64,000 bases of DNA from UBA8389 sp964472175 (GTDB lineage Bacteria; Bacteroidota; Bacteroidia; Bacteroidales; UBA1402). The DNA lies in the NCBI GenBank assembly GCA_964472175.1, contig CAYYJF010000003.1:1-64000 (forward strand), read 5' to 3'. The notes beneath the pieces were generated by a model. It was given only the letters and a program-made list of their open reading frames with translations. It did not search any database and was not told the DNA's origin. Positions 25,865-34,947 of this stretch are shown piece by piece (the stretch's first letter is position 1; each line of letters begins with the position of its first letter). Both the position numbers and the translations under genes were made by a program.

Positions 25865-25880
25865 ATGCGTTTTTTTCCTT

Positions 25881-27212
25881 TCATTTAATAATTTCAACTT
25901 CGGTTGATACATCCGAATTGTAACGGATGATATAGGATACCTGATTTACCTGTCCGTTCAAAACTGCAGAAACCGAAAATTTAAATTGCTGTTGAAGAGA
26001 CTCAATTCTTTGAATTTCAGGTTTATTGATCATACGTTCCTTAACCATTTTTGGAATAAAATAGGAGGCAACATCAAAACCCATCAATGCGTATTTCGGA
26101 TAGGTATTCAACAAGTTCTTTCCAAAGTAATGGTTGTATTGTACTTGAAAATTCTGCACATTATCTCTTGTAAAATCGGCATAAAAATTGCTGTATATCA
26201 ATGTATTAAGCTCATAAAGCAACTTAAGGTGATTTTTATTCAACGCCATCCAATCGGGGTATCCGATTAACAGAAAGTCTTTATCCGGATAAGCAGCTTT
26301 GAATGCCTTCAATTGAATCAGATTGTTACCGGTTTCCTGAAGATTGTTAGGCGCAGGTATCAGAACATTTTCTGAGGATTGGAGCACACTGTTTAGTTTT
26401 TCAACATCATCCAACCGACTCAACTGAACGGTTTTAAATCCTTTTTGACGCAGGGTTTTATTCAATTCATTATAAAATTGAGTTCTGTGATCGGTTTGAT
26501 CCAAGGCATCCCCAACAAATATAAAGGTTGCTTTTTTGTATTTACTGACAATGTAATCAATGGTATTTGAGATGGTTGAAGCGTGTGGAGACAAGGTTTG
26601 ATAAATATAGGGATTCCCTTCTATTTCGGAAATTTTACTGCTAAAAGGAGACACAACATACCGTAAATTGACTCTTGCCCAATCTGACAAAAGCTTTATT
26701 TGATCGGGATTGATGCCACCAATACAACAATCTGTACCATCCAGTGTGCCGTCGTCGATCAATTTCTGAAGTTTTTGATTGTCATCACCGGTCTCGTACG
26801 CCTGTACTTCAAACGACAAGCCCATGTTTTTCAAGCTGTCAACAGCCAATAAAAATCCTTCATAAAATTCGACATAACGATCGTTTGAGGGCGTTTCTTC
26901 TGAAAAGGGCAACAACAAAGTCATTCTGGGCCGAAATTCGCCTCTGACTACGGGCATTTTACGTTCTACCACCATCGTTTCCTGATTGACAGGTATTTTG
27001 AGTGTTTGCCCCGCTTTTAAACCGTCTTTTAATGCAGGATTGAGCTTCAGGAGTTCGGATTCAGAAACCTGATACCTTTTACCGATGGAGTAAATGGTTT
27101 CTTTGGGTTTTACCTCGTATTCAATGACACGATTGGTCGTGAGGTTTTGTGCTTGTCCCAACCATGAAAACAAAAACAGAACCAGTATGCAATTCAATAT
27201 CCTTTTTAACAT
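25881..27212 (-). CDS. LysM domain protein with PBP1-like (periplasmic receptor) fold
   Basis: 443 aa, secreted. Signal peptide (MLKRILNCILVLFLFSWLGQAQ), one LysM repeat (YEVKPKETIYSIGKRYQVSESELLKLNPALKDGLKAGQTLKIP, residues 32-74), then about 350 residues with type I periplasmic-binding-protein features (RMTLLLPFSEE; YEGFLLAVDSLKNMGLSFEVQAYETGDD; ATFIFVGDALDQTD; ALMGFDVASYF). In such Bacteroidota proteins the receptor fold may not bind a transport substrate; compare LpoA, which activates cell-wall synthases. Anchoring to peptidoglycan by LysM is likely. A PorT-like barrel gene lies downstream in the same operon. Confidence 0.8.
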   Translation of the reverse strand: MLKRILNCILVLFLFSWLGQAQNLTTNRVIEYEVKPKETIYSIGKRYQVSESELLKLNPALKDGLKAGQTLKIPVNQETMVVERKMPVVRGEFRPRMTLLLPFSEETPSNDRYVEFYEGFLLAVDSLKNMGLSFEVQAYETGDDNQKLQKLIDDGTLDGTDCCIGGINPDQIKLLSDWARVNLRYVVSPFSSKISEIEGNPYIYQTLSPHASTISNTIDYIVSKYKKATFIFVGDALDQTDHRTQFYNELNKTLRQKGFKTVQLSRLDDVEKLNSVLQSSENVLIPAPNNLQETGNNLIQLKAFKAAYPDKDFLLIGYPDWMALNKNHLKLLYELNTLIYSNFYADFTRDNVQNFQVQYNHYFGKNLLNTYPKYALMGFDVASYFIPKMVKERMINKPEIQRIESLQQQFKFSVSAVLNGQVNQVSYIIRYNSDVSTEVEIIK

Positions 27213-27233
27213 GATCTGCTGGATTTACATTGG

Positions 27234-27241
27234 CAAAAGTA
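27234..27241 (-). promoter_or_regulatory. -7 element of the LysM/PBP1-like gene
   Basis: The minus strand reads TACTTTTG, matching TAnnTTTG, 21 bases upstream of the ATG at 27212. Confidence 0.5.
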
Positions 27242-27264
27242 CGGGAATTTTCGGTAAGAAAACG

Positions 27265-27272
27265 TATCTTTG
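27265..27272 (+). promoter_or_regulatory. -7 element of the T9SS protein gene
   Basis: TATCTTTG matches TAnnTTTG, 26 bases upstream of the ATG at 27299. It sits only 23 bases from the opposing -7 box, so polymerase footprints at the two divergent promoters overlap. Confidence 0.5.
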
Positions 27273-27298
27273 AATGAATTTTAGTTGAGTTCTCACAG

Positions 27299-27976
27299 AT
27301 GATTAAACGAATCTTTTTATTGTTGACCGGATGCTTTTTTGGCATACTTTGTCATGCCCAATCCGATTCGTGTGCATTGGAAGTTGAAGCCATTCCCACA
27401 GTCACACCGGTGGTCAGAGATGCTCCAAATGAATGGGACAGAGTCCTGGGAACCACACAAGCGGAAGGACAAACAGTGACAGGACCTTCACCATTAACCG
27501 TTCAGTTTAAAAGCAACTCAAACGCTTCTTTCATTGAATGGCTCATCTACGATGCTTCAACAGCAACAGGCACACCTAAAAGATACAGTGACCGGGATTT
27601 AACGCACACCTTCTATGATGCAGGGATCCATTATGTCCAACTCAAATCGAGCAATGGACAATGCACTGATTCGGCTTATTTTCTCATTCAGGTATCCGTA
27701 TCGCGCTTGGAATGTCCCAATTATTTTACGCCGAGAACAACTCCGGGCGAAAACGATGAGTTCAAAGTGGCCTATCGGTCATTAAACTCATTCAAAGGGA
27801 CCATTCGAAACAGGTGGGGACAAGTCTTGTTTCAATGGACAGACCCAGCGCAGGGCTGGAATGGTACCTTTAACGGAAACCCCGTTTCCGCAGGCGTTTA
27901 TTTTTATTTCATCGAAGCCATAGGCTCTGATGGTATCGTTTACAAAAAAAGCGGAGACATCAATTTATTGGAATAG
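27299..27976 (+). CDS. small secreted protein with PKD-like region and T9SS type B C-terminal domain
   Basis: 225 aa. Signal peptide (MIKRIFLLLTGCFFGILCHAQ), a PKD-like beta domain (about 60-130; GPSPLTVQFKSNSNASFIEWLIYD, HTFYDAGIHYVQLKSSNGQC), and a C-terminal gliding-motility-associated (CHU_C, type B) sorting domain: CPNYFTPRTTPGENDEF, FKGTIRNRWGQVLFQW, WNGTFNGNPVSAGVYFYFIEA, YKKSGDINLLE. That domain directs export through the type IX system. There is no enzymatic domain, so it is likely an adhesin or structural protein. The lipoprotein transglycosylase gene begins 5 bases later. Confidence 0.85.
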   Translation: MIKRIFLLLTGCFFGILCHAQSDSCALEVEAIPTVTPVVRDAPNEWDRVLGTTQAEGQTVTGPSPLTVQFKSNSNASFIEWLIYDASTATGTPKRYSDRDLTHTFYDAGIHYVQLKSSNGQCTDSAYFLIQVSVSRLECPNYFTPRTTPGENDEFKVAYRSLNSFKGTIRNRWGQVLFQWTDPAQGWNGTFNGNPVSAGVYFYFIEAIGSDGIVYKKSGDINLLE

Positions 27977-27981
27977 GACGA

Positions 27982-29028
27982 ATGAAAGGAGTTGGAATAA
28001 TCACTTTGACAGCAACATGTATTGGACTGTTTTCAGGAATTGCATTGACAGGATGTAAATCAACCTTTCGTTCGCACGAAACGAACATCCATTCAAAAGT
28101 TACACCATCTGAACTGCCAGACACCAGCATATTATCGCCTTTTGCTTCGGACATGGTTGAAACGACTCCTTTTTTAGCTGTTGCTCCGGAAATTCCCGAA
28201 AGCGTTGTTTTTTGTGGTGAAACAATTGATTTGAAACGCAATGATTTGCGTGAACGTTTTGATCGGGAAATGATGGCCATGATGTATATGCATTCCGCAT
28301 CACTCACTTTACTGAAAAGAGCCAACCGATATTTTCCCCTCATTGAACCCATCTTAAAAGCAAATGGTGTGCCGGATGACATGAAATATCTGGCCTGCAT
28401 TGAAAGCACCTTAAACCCCCGGGCTATTTCGCCTGTCAAAGCCGTTGGATTGTGGCAATTTATGCGGGAAACAGCCCTGCAATACGGTTTGGAAGTATCT
28501 GATTATGTGGATGAAAGGTATCACATTGAGAAATCAACCGAAGCTGCTTGTAAGTATTTGAAATCGGCATACAACAAATACAAGGATTGGACTTCGGCAT
28601 GCGCATCGTACAATGCCGGTATGAATCGGATCAGTGTGGAAATGGAAAGACAAAAGGCTACATCAGGCATGGATTTGTGGTTGGTAGATGAAACCCAACG
28701 ATACGTTTTTAGAATTCTGGCATGCAAATTGTTTTTTGAAGATCCAAAAAAATTTGGCTTTAACATTAAAAGTGATCAGTTGTATCAACCGGTCCAATTC
28801 AAAGACAGCATTTTAAATCAGCCTGTACAAAACTGGGTTGCTTTTGCTTTGAATTCAGGCATCACTTATTATGAATTAAAAACGTACAATTCGTGGATAC
28901 GTGGAGACAGTCTTCCAAATCCCACATCCAAACCATACAAAGTCTCCATACCAATAAATGAAAGTCGTTTTTTTGAAAAAAAGAATGTCATTGTTCACCA
29001 ATCCAATTGGGTAACAGATTCAAAATAA
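27982..29028 (+). CDS. lytic transglycosylase lipoprotein, MltD-like
   Basis: 348 aa, peptidoglycan-cleaving. Lipoprotein signal with lipobox ALTGC. The SLT domain holds the catalytic Glu in LACIESTLNPRAISP, then AVGLWQFMRETALQYGL, ERYHIEKSTEAACKYLKSAYNKYKDW and ACASYNAGMNRI, the classic E, GLWQFM and AYNAG signatures. Typical MltD proteins end in LysM repeats; here the C-terminal 100 residues show none. Located between the T9SS-sorted protein gene and uvrA, 1 base from the uvrA ATG. Confidence 0.88.
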   Translation: MKGVGIITLTATCIGLFSGIALTGCKSTFRSHETNIHSKVTPSELPDTSILSPFASDMVETTPFLAVAPEIPESVVFCGETIDLKRNDLRERFDREMMAMMYMHSASLTLLKRANRYFPLIEPILKANGVPDDMKYLACIESTLNPRAISPVKAVGLWQFMRETALQYGLEVSDYVDERYHIEKSTEAACKYLKSAYNKYKDWTSACASYNAGMNRISVEMERQKATSGMDLWLVDETQRYVFRILACKLFFEDPKKFGFNIKSDQLYQPVQFKDSILNQPVQNWVAFALNSGITYYELKTYNSWIRGDSLPNPTSKPYKVSIPINESRFFEKKNVIVHQSNWVTDSK

Positions 29029-29029
29029 C

Positions 29030-31882
29030 ATGCAAGAAAAGGAAATGGTTTGTGTATATGGTGCACGCGTACACAACCTCAAAAATATTGATATTCAGAT
29101 ACCCAGAGATTCTCTGGTCGTCATTACCGGTCTGAGCGGAAGCGGAAAATCGTCTTTGGCATTCGATACCATTTTTGCCGAAGGTCAAAGAAGGTACATC
29201 GAAACATTCTCCTCTTATGCCAGGTATTTCCTGGGAAATCTGGAAAGGCCGGATGTCGATAAAATTACCGGATTGAGTCCTGTCATCTCCATCGAGCAAA
29301 AGACGACGAATAAAAATCCAAGATCGACGGTAGGCACAAGTACAGAGATCTATGATTTTCTTCGATTGCTGTATGCAAGGGCAGGAGATGCCTATTCTTA
29401 TGTCACCGGAGAAAAAATGATCAAATACACGGAAGATCAAATACTTAATCTGGTTCTTCAGGAATACGAAGGCAACCGCATATTTTTGTTGGCTCCTGTG
29501 GTTAAAACAAGAAAAGGCCATTACAAAGAATTGTTCGAGAACCTTCGGAAAAAAGGGTACTTAAATGTACGCATTGATGGCGAAATACGTGAAATCGTTC
29601 ATGGACTCAAATTAGATCGTTACAAAAACCACGATGTTGAAGTGGTCATCGACAAACTGTTGGTTTCAGAAAAGGAACAAAAACGCTTGAAACAAAGCCT
29701 TCAAATTGGCATGAAGCAAGGAGACGGTGTCGTTCTGATCATGGACAAAGGGGCAAAAAATGCGCGCTATTTTAGCAGAAAACTGATGTGTCCAACCAGC
29801 GGTATCTCGTATAATGAACCGGCTCCCAACAATTTTTCATTCAACTCTCCTCAAGGCATGTGCCTGAGATGCAAAGGTTTGGGTCAAGTCAATTTGGTCG
29901 ATGATGAAAAAATCATTCCCAACAGAAATGCCACCATCTATGAAGGAGGCATCATTCCATTGGGAAAATACAGAGATTCCCTGCTTTTCTGGCAAATTGA
30001 AGCCATCGCAAAGAAATGGGATTTCACCCTGAAAACACCCATCTGTGAGATTCCCGAAGAAGCTTTGGATGAAATTCTGAATGGGACTGAAGAAAGGCTA
30101 CACATTCAAAATCGTTCTCTTGGAAATTCCAATTATTATGTTGATTTTGATGGTGTTATCAAATACATCACCATGCAGCAAGACGACGATTCAACCTCTG
30201 ATGCGCAAAAATGGGCCCAGCAATTTGTCAAAACATGTGTCTGCCCTGAATGTAAAGGTACCCGACTGAATAAGGAGGCACTGCACTTCAAATTGGGCAA
30301 TAAAAATATTGCTGAACTATCCCAACTGGATATTTCTGAATTGGTTGAATTTTTGAACGGGCTGAGAGGCCAAATGACGCACAAACAACAATTGATTGCA
30401 GAAGAAATTCTCAAAGAAATACAATCCAGACTCGGCTTTTTATTGAATGTTGGTTTGGATTATCTGAGTCTGAACAGGGCTTCATCCTCTTTGTCTGGAG
30501 GAGAAAGCCAACGCATACGATTGGCCACTCAAGTTGGTTCGCAACTGGTCAATGTCATGTATATCCTGGATGAACCCAGTATCGGACTCCATCAGCGCGA
30601 CAACATGAAGCTGATCCATTCACTTGAATTGTTGAGGGATTCAGGAAACACTGTCATTGTGGTAGAACATGACAAAGACATGATGCTCTCCTCGGATTAT
30701 GTCGTAGATATGGGGCCAAGAGCAGGAAGACACGGAGGCGAGGTTGTTTTCGCCGGAACGCCTTCCGAAATGCTTCAGGCTGAAACATTAACCTCAAAAT
30801 ACCTCAATGGCCTGTTAAAAATTGAGATTCCAAAGGAAAGACGACCAGGAAACGGAAAGCATATTGAGCTAAAGGGATGTACAGGGCACAATTTAAAACA
30901 GGTTGATTTGGACATCCCCCTCGGGCAGTTGATCGTTGTGACAGGTGTCTCAGGAAGCGGAAAATCATCCCTGATTAACAGCACATTACAACCCATTTTA
31001 AGCAAGCATTTTTACCGTTCTCTAGAAGAACCTCTTCCATACCAATTTATCAGTGGTATAGAATACATCGACAAAATTGTCGGCGTGGATCAAACACCTT
31101 TGGGGCGTAGCCCCAGATCCAACCCGGCCACGTATACAGGAGTATATACCGACATCCGCAACTTATTTGTTGGTTTGCCCGAAGCAAAAATCAGAGGTTA
31201 CAAACCGGGACGATTTTCTTTCAATGTCACCGGTGGTCGCTGCGAAACATGCAAAGGGAATGGGTATAAATCCATCGAAATGAAATTTCTTCCTGATGTG
31301 CTGGTGCCTTGTGAAACCTGTCAGGGAAAACGCTTCAATCGAGAAACACTGGAAGTACGGTTTAAAGGAAAATCCATTGCTGATGTGTTGGACATGACCA
31401 TCAATATGGCCGTCGATTTCTTTGAAAACCAGCCTCTTATATTACACAAAATCAAGACATTGCAGGATGTTGGCTTGGGATATATTCGTTTGGGTCAACC
31501 TTCCACCACTTTGTCGGGAGGTGAAAATCAACGGGTAAAACTAGGCAAAGAACTTTCAAAAAAGGACACAGGAAAAACCTTGTATGTGCTTGACGAACCC
31601 ACCACCGGATTGCATTTTGACGACATCCGCGTGTTGATGCATGTCTTGAATAAGTTGGTGGACAAAGGCAACACCGTCGTGATCATCGAGCACAACCTGG
31701 ATGTCATCAAATTGGCCGATCACATCATTGATTTGGGGCCTGACGGCGGCAGAAATGGCGGCAAAATATTATTCACCGGAACACCTGAAGCGTTGATCAA
31801 ACACCCCGACAGCATCACCGGACACTATTTAAAAAACGAAATGAATGAATTATGGCAAACCCCATCGCATACTTACAGGTAG
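29030..31882 (+). CDS. uvrA: excinuclease ABC subunit UvrA
   Basis: DNA-damage sensor ATPase of nucleotide excision repair. 950 aa, full length. Two ABC modules: Walker A TGLSGSGKSS (33-42) and TGVSGSGKSS in the second half; signatures LSGGESQRIRLA and LSGGENQRVKLG; Walker B YILDEPSIGLHQRD and YVLDEPTTGLHFDD. The second zinc finger is intact (CETCKGNGY to CETCQGKRF). In the first, the usual CxxC is CPTS, leaving three of four cysteines (CPTS then CLRC); I believe this is common in Bacteroidota. The last 31 bases overlap the ABC-F gene. Confidence 0.97.
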   Translation: MQEKEMVCVYGARVHNLKNIDIQIPRDSLVVITGLSGSGKSSLAFDTIFAEGQRRYIETFSSYARYFLGNLERPDVDKITGLSPVISIEQKTTNKNPRSTVGTSTEIYDFLRLLYARAGDAYSYVTGEKMIKYTEDQILNLVLQEYEGNRIFLLAPVVKTRKGHYKELFENLRKKGYLNVRIDGEIREIVHGLKLDRYKNHDVEVVIDKLLVSEKEQKRLKQSLQIGMKQGDGVVLIMDKGAKNARYFSRKLMCPTSGISYNEPAPNNFSFNSPQGMCLRCKGLGQVNLVDDEKIIPNRNATIYEGGIIPLGKYRDSLLFWQIEAIAKKWDFTLKTPICEIPEEALDEILNGTEERLHIQNRSLGNSNYYVDFDGVIKYITMQQDDDSTSDAQKWAQQFVKTCVCPECKGTRLNKEALHFKLGNKNIAELSQLDISELVEFLNGLRGQMTHKQQLIAEEILKEIQSRLGFLLNVGLDYLSLNRASSSLSGGESQRIRLATQVGSQLVNVMYILDEPSIGLHQRDNMKLIHSLELLRDSGNTVIVVEHDKDMMLSSDYVVDMGPRAGRHGGEVVFAGTPSEMLQAETLTSKYLNGLLKIEIPKERRPGNGKHIELKGCTGHNLKQVDLDIPLGQLIVVTGVSGSGKSSLINSTLQPILSKHFYRSLEEPLPYQFISGIEYIDKIVGVDQTPLGRSPRSNPATYTGVYTDIRNLFVGLPEAKIRGYKPGRFSFNVTGGRCETCKGNGYKSIEMKFLPDVLVPCETCQGKRFNRETLEVRFKGKSIADVLDMTINMAVDFFENQPLILHKIKTLQDVGLGYIRLGQPSTTLSGGENQRVKLGKELSKKDTGKTLYVLDEPTTGLHFDDIRVLMHVLNKLVDKGNTVVIIEHNLDVIKLADHIIDLGPDGGRNGGKILFTGTPEALIKHPDSITGHYLKNEMNELWQTPSHTYR

Positions 31883-33762
31883 AAAATCTTACCAAATCTT
31901 TTGGCGATCTGGTTTTGTTCAAAAATATGTCCTTTGGCATTGCTGAAGGACAAAGAGTCGCGTTGATTGCCAAAAACGGCACAGGGAAATCCACTTTATT
32001 GAACATCCTTTTTGACAAAGAAGACGTTGATTCAGGAACGGTGACTTACCGAAGAGACCTCAAATTGGGTTATCTGGAACAGGATCCGGTTTTCCCTGAA
32101 CATTTGACCGTATTGGAAGCATGTTTTCAATCGGGAAACGAAGTGGTGCAAACCATTGAACGATATGAATCGTTCATGTATAGAGAAACACACGGGCTTG
32201 CACATCCAAAAGACGAAACGCTCGATGGACTACTAAATTTGATGGACTTACACAAGGCATGGGATTTTGAAGTACGCATCAAACAAATTTTGCAACAGCT
32301 TAAAATTGTTGATTTTGAACAACCCATAGGCCAGCTTTCGGGAGGACAAATCAAACGTGTGGCCCTGGCCAATACCTTGATTGTTGATCCTGATTTGCTC
32401 ATTCTGGATGAACCGACCAACCATTTGGATTTGGATATGATTGAATGGCTGGAATCCTTTCTCAGCAAATCCGGAAAGACCTTGCTCATGGTCACGCACG
32501 ACCGATACTTTCTGGACAGGGTCTGCAATGTCATTCTGGAAATCGATCAACGTGGATTGTACACTTACCAGGGAAACTACGGCTATTATCTTGCCAAAAG
32601 ACAGGAACGTCTGGAAGCCTCCAATGCAGAACTGGAAAGAGCCAACAATTTGTTTCGTAAGGAACTGGACTGGATGAGAAGAATGCCGCAAGCGCGTGCC
32701 ACCAAAGCCAAATACAGGAAAGATGCTTTTTATGAACTGGAAGATAAAGTGTCTCAAAAACGTTCGGATGAACAGGTGCATCTCCATGTCAAAGCGTCTT
32801 ATTTGGGTTCCAAAATATTTGAAGCCAAATATATTTCAAAAGCGTATGGAAACACCATCATCTTAAAAGACTTCTATTACAATTTTGCCAGATACGAGAA
32901 AGTGGGCATTGTTGGAAAAAATGGTTCAGGAAAAACCACTTTTCTGAAAATGCTCATGGGAGAGGAATTGCCGGATTCGGGTTCATTCGATATTGGAGAA
33001 ACCGTTGTTTTCGCCTATTACAGCCAATCCGGGCTTAAATTTGACGAAAACCAGAAAGTCATTGATGCCGTCACGGACATTGCTGAAGAAATTCATTTGG
33101 GAGAAGGAAAAAAACTCTCAGCCTCACAATTTTTGCAACATTTCTTGTTTACGCCCGAAACGCAACATAATTTTATCTACAAATTGAGCGGAGGGGAAAA
33201 AAGAAGGCTATATTTATGCACGGTATTGATGAGAAATCCAAATTTCCTGGTACTGGACGAACCAACCAACGATTTGGATATTGTCACCCTGAACATCCTG
33301 GAAGACTACCTGAAGCATTTTAAAGGATGTGTACTGGTTGTCTCGCACGACCGCTATTTTATGGACAAAATTGTTGATCATTTGCTTGTATTCGAAGGCG
33401 ATGGCAAGGTGCGCGATTTTCCCGGAAACTATACGCAATACAGAGATTTCAAACAGGATGAAGACCAAGCCAACAAAGCTTTGGAAAAAAGCATCGCAAA
33501 AACGGATTCAAAGAAAAAAGACACACCTACAGAAAACAATTCGACAAAACCAAGAAAGCTCAATTACAAAGAACAAAAAGAATTGGAACGTTTGGAGGCG
33601 GATATTGAGGCCCTGGAAACCGAAAAAAGTCAGCTTGAAGTGCAATTTGCCTCCGGCACTTGTACCAATGAGGAGATCATGAAGCATTCAGCCCGTTTTT
33701 CCGAAATTGAACAAACCTTGGAAATCAAATTGACAAGGTGGATGGAACTAAGTGAAATTTAA
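31852..33762 (+). CDS. ABC-F family ATPase (Uup-like)
   Basis: Soluble twin-ABC protein acting on ribosomes or DNA repair intermediates, not a transporter. 636 aa. ABC1: Walker A KNGTGKST, signature LSGGQIKRVALA, Walker B LLILDEPTNHLDLD. A linker rich in Arg/Lys/Glu (RQERLEASNAELERANNLFRKELDWMRR) then ABC2: GKNGSGKTT, LSGGEKRRLYL, FLVLDEPTNDLDI. No membrane segments. The C-terminal 70 residues form a Lys-rich coiled coil (LNYKEQKELERLEADIEALE), as in Uup. Start ATG 31852, inside the uvrA 3' end, is needed to keep the first ABC strand (AYLQVENLTKSFGD). Confidence 0.9.
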   Translation: MANPIAYLQVENLTKSFGDLVLFKNMSFGIAEGQRVALIAKNGTGKSTLLNILFDKEDVDSGTVTYRRDLKLGYLEQDPVFPEHLTVLEACFQSGNEVVQTIERYESFMYRETHGLAHPKDETLDGLLNLMDLHKAWDFEVRIKQILQQLKIVDFEQPIGQLSGGQIKRVALANTLIVDPDLLILDEPTNHLDLDMIEWLESFLSKSGKTLLMVTHDRYFLDRVCNVILEIDQRGLYTYQGNYGYYLAKRQERLEASNAELERANNLFRKELDWMRRMPQARATKAKYRKDAFYELEDKVSQKRSDEQVHLHVKASYLGSKIFEAKYISKAYGNTIILKDFYYNFARYEKVGIVGKNGSGKTTFLKMLMGEELPDSGSFDIGETVVFAYYSQSGLKFDENQKVIDAVTDIAEEIHLGEGKKLSASQFLQHFLFTPETQHNFIYKLSGGEKRRLYLCTVLMRNPNFLVLDEPTNDLDIVTLNILEDYLKHFKGCVLVVSHDRYFMDKIVDHLLVFEGDGKVRDFPGNYTQYRDFKQDEDQANKALEKSIAKTDSKKKDTPTENNSTKPRKLNYKEQKELERLEADIEALETEKSQLEVQFASGTCTNEEIMKHSARFSEIEQTLEIKLTRWMELSEI

Positions 33763-33774
33763 ACAATTATTTAT

Positions 33775-34944
33775 ATGAAAATAAAGTATTTAACTACGGT
33801 TATTTGCAGTATTGCTTTAATAACCACGAAGCTGAGTGCTCAGGATCAATTGGCTGTTACCGGGTACATGGATGGTTTTGGCAACGATAGGGTTGTCGTT
33901 TTTTGCGTTTCGATTTCCGATCCAACCATTCAATCATTTGATACCATTATTTCCAGAAACGGTTCCTTCGATTTTGAAAAAAAAATCTCTGAACCCACGG
34001 AATGTGCCATTTTTAATGATGGCAGCTACATCAAACGTGCCAACGGGAAAAAATATCTGCCGGAAACCAATCTGATCAAACTGGTTTTGCTTCCCAATCA
34101 AACCCTTGAAATTCGCGGAACCATCGGTACTTACAGTGTTGAATATGAGACGACAGGAAATGCGCTGAATGAATCGCTGTGCAAAAGAAGAACTGCGGAA
34201 ATGCAGATCAATGAAGCCTTGTTGCATGAAGAACTTCGCATTGATTCACTGGCATTTAAGGGGACAAATAAAGCGGAGTTGACAAAATTAGACTCCTTGT
34301 TGACTATCAAAAGAAATGCTGAAATCCAAAAAACAATTGCTTTCATCAAGGAAAATCCGAACGAAGAATTATCAGCCTATTATTTAACCAAACTGACTCA
34401 AAAAGACTATATGACTGCTTTGCCATATTTGAGTCCAACAGTTCGCAATGGATTGTTTAAGAAGCGATTGGATTTGCTTGAAAACAACTACAAAGCACTC
34501 GAAACCATACAGAAAAATCAAAAAACGGTACAAATTGGGCGTATGGCGCCCGATTTTACCCTCAAATCGAACGAAGGCAAAATGGTACAATTGTCTTCCT
34601 TCAAAGGGAAGTACGTCGTTCTTTCATTTTGGGGAAGTTGGTGTCACTGGTGTATGTCTGGCGTACCCAAAATGGTTCAATACCACAACCAATACAAAAA
34701 TAAGGTGACTTTCATTGGAATCAATGTACGTGACACCGATGAAGCTTTTAAAAACACCATTCAAAAATATGCCATGAATTGGATTCAACTGAAAAACCTG
34801 ACAGAGACCGATGTACCATCGTTGTACGGTGTTTCAGGATATCCCACCAAGTTCATTTTGGATCCAAATCAAAAGATTGTCGCCAGAATTGTTGGAGAAG
34901 ATCCTGCATTCTATACCTTGCTCGAAAACATGTTCAGCAAATAA
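33775..34944 (+). CDS. TlpA-like thiol-disulfide oxidoreductase with DUF4369 domain
   Basis: 389 aa, exported. Signal peptide ending TTKLSAQ, an N-terminal beta domain of the DUF4369 type (about 22-130), a helical linker, and a C-terminal AhpC/TSA-TlpA thioredoxin domain (about 255-389): APDFTLKSNEGKMVQLSSFKGKYVVLSFWGSW, the redox motif CHWC, and the cis-Pro in VSGYPTKFIL. Probably reduces or exchanges disulfides in the periplasm, potentially fed by DsbD at 6461 (inference). Twelve bases after the ABC-F gene. Confidence 0.87.
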   Translation: MKIKYLTTVICSIALITTKLSAQDQLAVTGYMDGFGNDRVVVFCVSISDPTIQSFDTIISRNGSFDFEKKISEPTECAIFNDGSYIKRANGKKYLPETNLIKLVLLPNQTLEIRGTIGTYSVEYETTGNALNESLCKRRTAEMQINEALLHEELRIDSLAFKGTNKAELTKLDSLLTIKRNAEIQKTIAFIKENPNEELSAYYLTKLTQKDYMTALPYLSPTVRNGLFKKRLDLLENNYKALETIQKNQKTVQIGRMAPDFTLKSNEGKMVQLSSFKGKYVVLSFWGSWCHWCMSGVPKMVQYHNQYKNKVTFIGINVRDTDEAFKNTIQKYAMNWIQLKNLTETDVPSLYGVSGYPTKFILDPNQKIVARIVGEDPAFYTLLENMFSK

Positions 34945-34947
34945 GCT

